Made by a program: the position numbers and the translations under genes. Of a DNA stretch of 6,457 nucleotides, positions 5,583-6,457 are shown one piece after another; the first letter of the stretch is position 1; each line of letters begins with the position of its first letter. The notes beneath the pieces were generated by a model. It did no database searches. It saw only the letters and a program-made list of their open reading frames with translations, and was not told the DNA's origin. The DNA is from Candidatus Aminicenantota bacterium. GTDB taxonomy: Bacteria > Acidobacteriota > Aminicenantia > UBA2199. The DNA lies in contig JAHELQ010000323.1 in the NCBI GenBank assembly GCA_024644125.1, positions 1-6,457 on the forward strand, written 5' to 3'.

Positions 5583-6457
5583 ATGAGATATAGTTATCTT
5601 CAATATAGTATTGCGGCGATGCTGCTCATCATCGTCCTATCTCTCCCCGGTTATGCCGGGAATGTTGAATTCCCGCTGGTCCAGGCCATGAGTTACTTCC
5701 CCTTTTCGCAAAACCGTGTGTTGGACCAGGCGGATGTGTCCGTCGGGTTGAGCCTCTATTACTCCAATATTTATTCATTCGATCTAGAAGGAGAATCATT
5801 CCACGATTTCGAGACCTCGAGTTTGTTGCTGGATGTCCGCTACGGGCTCACCGAAGGAATCACTCTGGAGTTCTACACGCGGATAACGTCTGTTTTTGGC
5901 GGGGAATTGGACAAGTTTATCGAGAACTTCCACGAATCCTTCGATCTACCTGACAATTACCGGTATGATTTCCCCCGCGATTCAGTGGTCTATTATTATA
6001 AAGACAATTTCTTCCACACCCAACGGCGCGATTACGCCTCGCCGTTGATTTTAAGCGCCTTGCTGCGGTTTTATGAAAACGACAACATCTGGTTAAAGTC
6101 CAGAATCGCGCTGGGGATCCCACTGGCGGAGCTGCCGGGATTTGTATCGGAGAAACCCTTCTTGACCGCAGGTTTGTTGGTGGGCGTCCGGAGTGGAATC
6201 TTCTCGATGGAAACATCCGGTTACTTTTCCTTTTTCAAAGCCCCCGGCTGGCTGAACGGCGAAGCCATCGATAGCCGCATCTTCTATTCCAACACCCGCC
6301 TCACTCTGGGCCGCTTCATCAGCGGATTCGTTTTCCGCACTTCCCCATTCCGGGAAGGAGACGCCGCTAACGACGCTTTTCAGGGTTATATAGGCTACCG
6401 CTTCGGCAAAGGAGTCGAGCTCCTCATCATCGAGGACTTCCATCCCTTCGACACAAC
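5583..6457 (+). CDS. DUF3187 family protein, probable outer-membrane beta-barrel, 3' end outside the window
   Basis: The frame is open from ATG 5583 to the window edge (291 codons plus two bases), and no stop is reached. Residues 1-25 are a signal peptide: MRYSYLQYSIAAMLL, a hydrophobic core, then PGYA with cleavage likely after A25. The rest alternates aromatic and polar residues in short strands (DVSVGLSLYYSN, LLLDVRYGLTEGITLEFYTR, QGYIGYRFGKGVELLIIEDF), as in outer-membrane barrels. The stretch 114-133 (ENFHESFDLPDN followed by YRYDFPRD) and the YGLTEGITLEF motif resemble DUF3187 (PF11383) as I remember it; the visible end IIEDFHPFDT would lie near the family's C-terminus, so only some tens of residues should be missing. 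The molecular function of the family is unknown. It has its own promoter and diverges from the yciO-like gene. The gene implies an outer membrane. Confidence 0.8.
   Translation, partial: MRYSYLQYSIAAMLLIIVLSLPGYAGNVEFPLVQAMSYFPFSQNRVLDQADVSVGLSLYYSNIYSFDLEGESFHDFETSSLLLDVRYGLTEGITLEFYTRITSVFGGELDKFIENFHESFDLPDNYRYDFPRDSVVYYYKDNFFHTQRRDYASPLILSALLRFYENDNIWLKSRIALGIPLAELPGFVSEKPFLTAGLLVGVRSGIFSMETSGYFSFFKAPGWLNGEAIDSRIFYSNTRLTLGRFISGFVFRTSPFREGDAANDAFQGYIGYRFGKGVELLIIEDFHPFDT

Noticed and set aside
5917..6443. Minus-strand open frames in the DUF3187 region
   Set aside because: The plus-strand frame there is open from 5583 to the edge, with a ribosome binding site, signal peptide and family motifs; the minus frames are shadows.

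Overview
The window reads as part of a bacterial chromosome from a Gram-negative (diderm) organism: the last gene encodes an outer-membrane-barrel-like DUF3187 protein with a signal peptide, and the other products are ordinary bacterial families. No mobile element, phage gene, tRNA, rRNA or CRISPR array is visible. I cannot name the species. Large exported S9 peptidases joined to accessory domains recall Acidobacteriota/Aminicenantes-like genomes, but that is only an inference from memory.

Layout. Positions 1-742 (+) hold the C-terminal part of a DUF401 integral membrane protein whose start lies upstream. A 139-bp gap follows, with an extended -10 promoter overlapping a perfect 7+7 inverted repeat. 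It leads into a zinc-type L-asparaginase II gene (882-1883, GTG start). After 35 bp comes a very long exported peptidase gene (1919-4603), an S9 prolyl-oligopeptidase-type enzyme with an FGE/SUMF1-like domain fused at its C-terminus. A strong intrinsic terminator (4614-4646) closes this two-gene unit. The next 150 bp hold only weak inverted repeats. On the minus strand, 4804-5421 encodes a YciO-type member of the YrdC/Sua5 family. From 5583 a DUF3187 gene runs off the right edge on the plus strand. The 161-bp A+T-rich gap between these two genes contains two good sigma70-like promoters placed back to back.

How the genes may work together. The asparaginase and the S9 peptidase probably share a transcript and fit peptide and amino-acid scavenging: peptides are cut outside the cytoplasm, and asparagine is deaminated to aspartate and ammonia inside it. 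The DUF401 protein belongs to a transporter-like family, but a separate promoter follows it and its codon use differs, so its link to the pair is uncertain. YciO-like and DUF3187 are divergent neighbours with no obvious common function. The most unusual item is the peptidase-FGE fusion, in which the FGE part lacks the catalytic cysteines and so probably acts as a binding or structural module.
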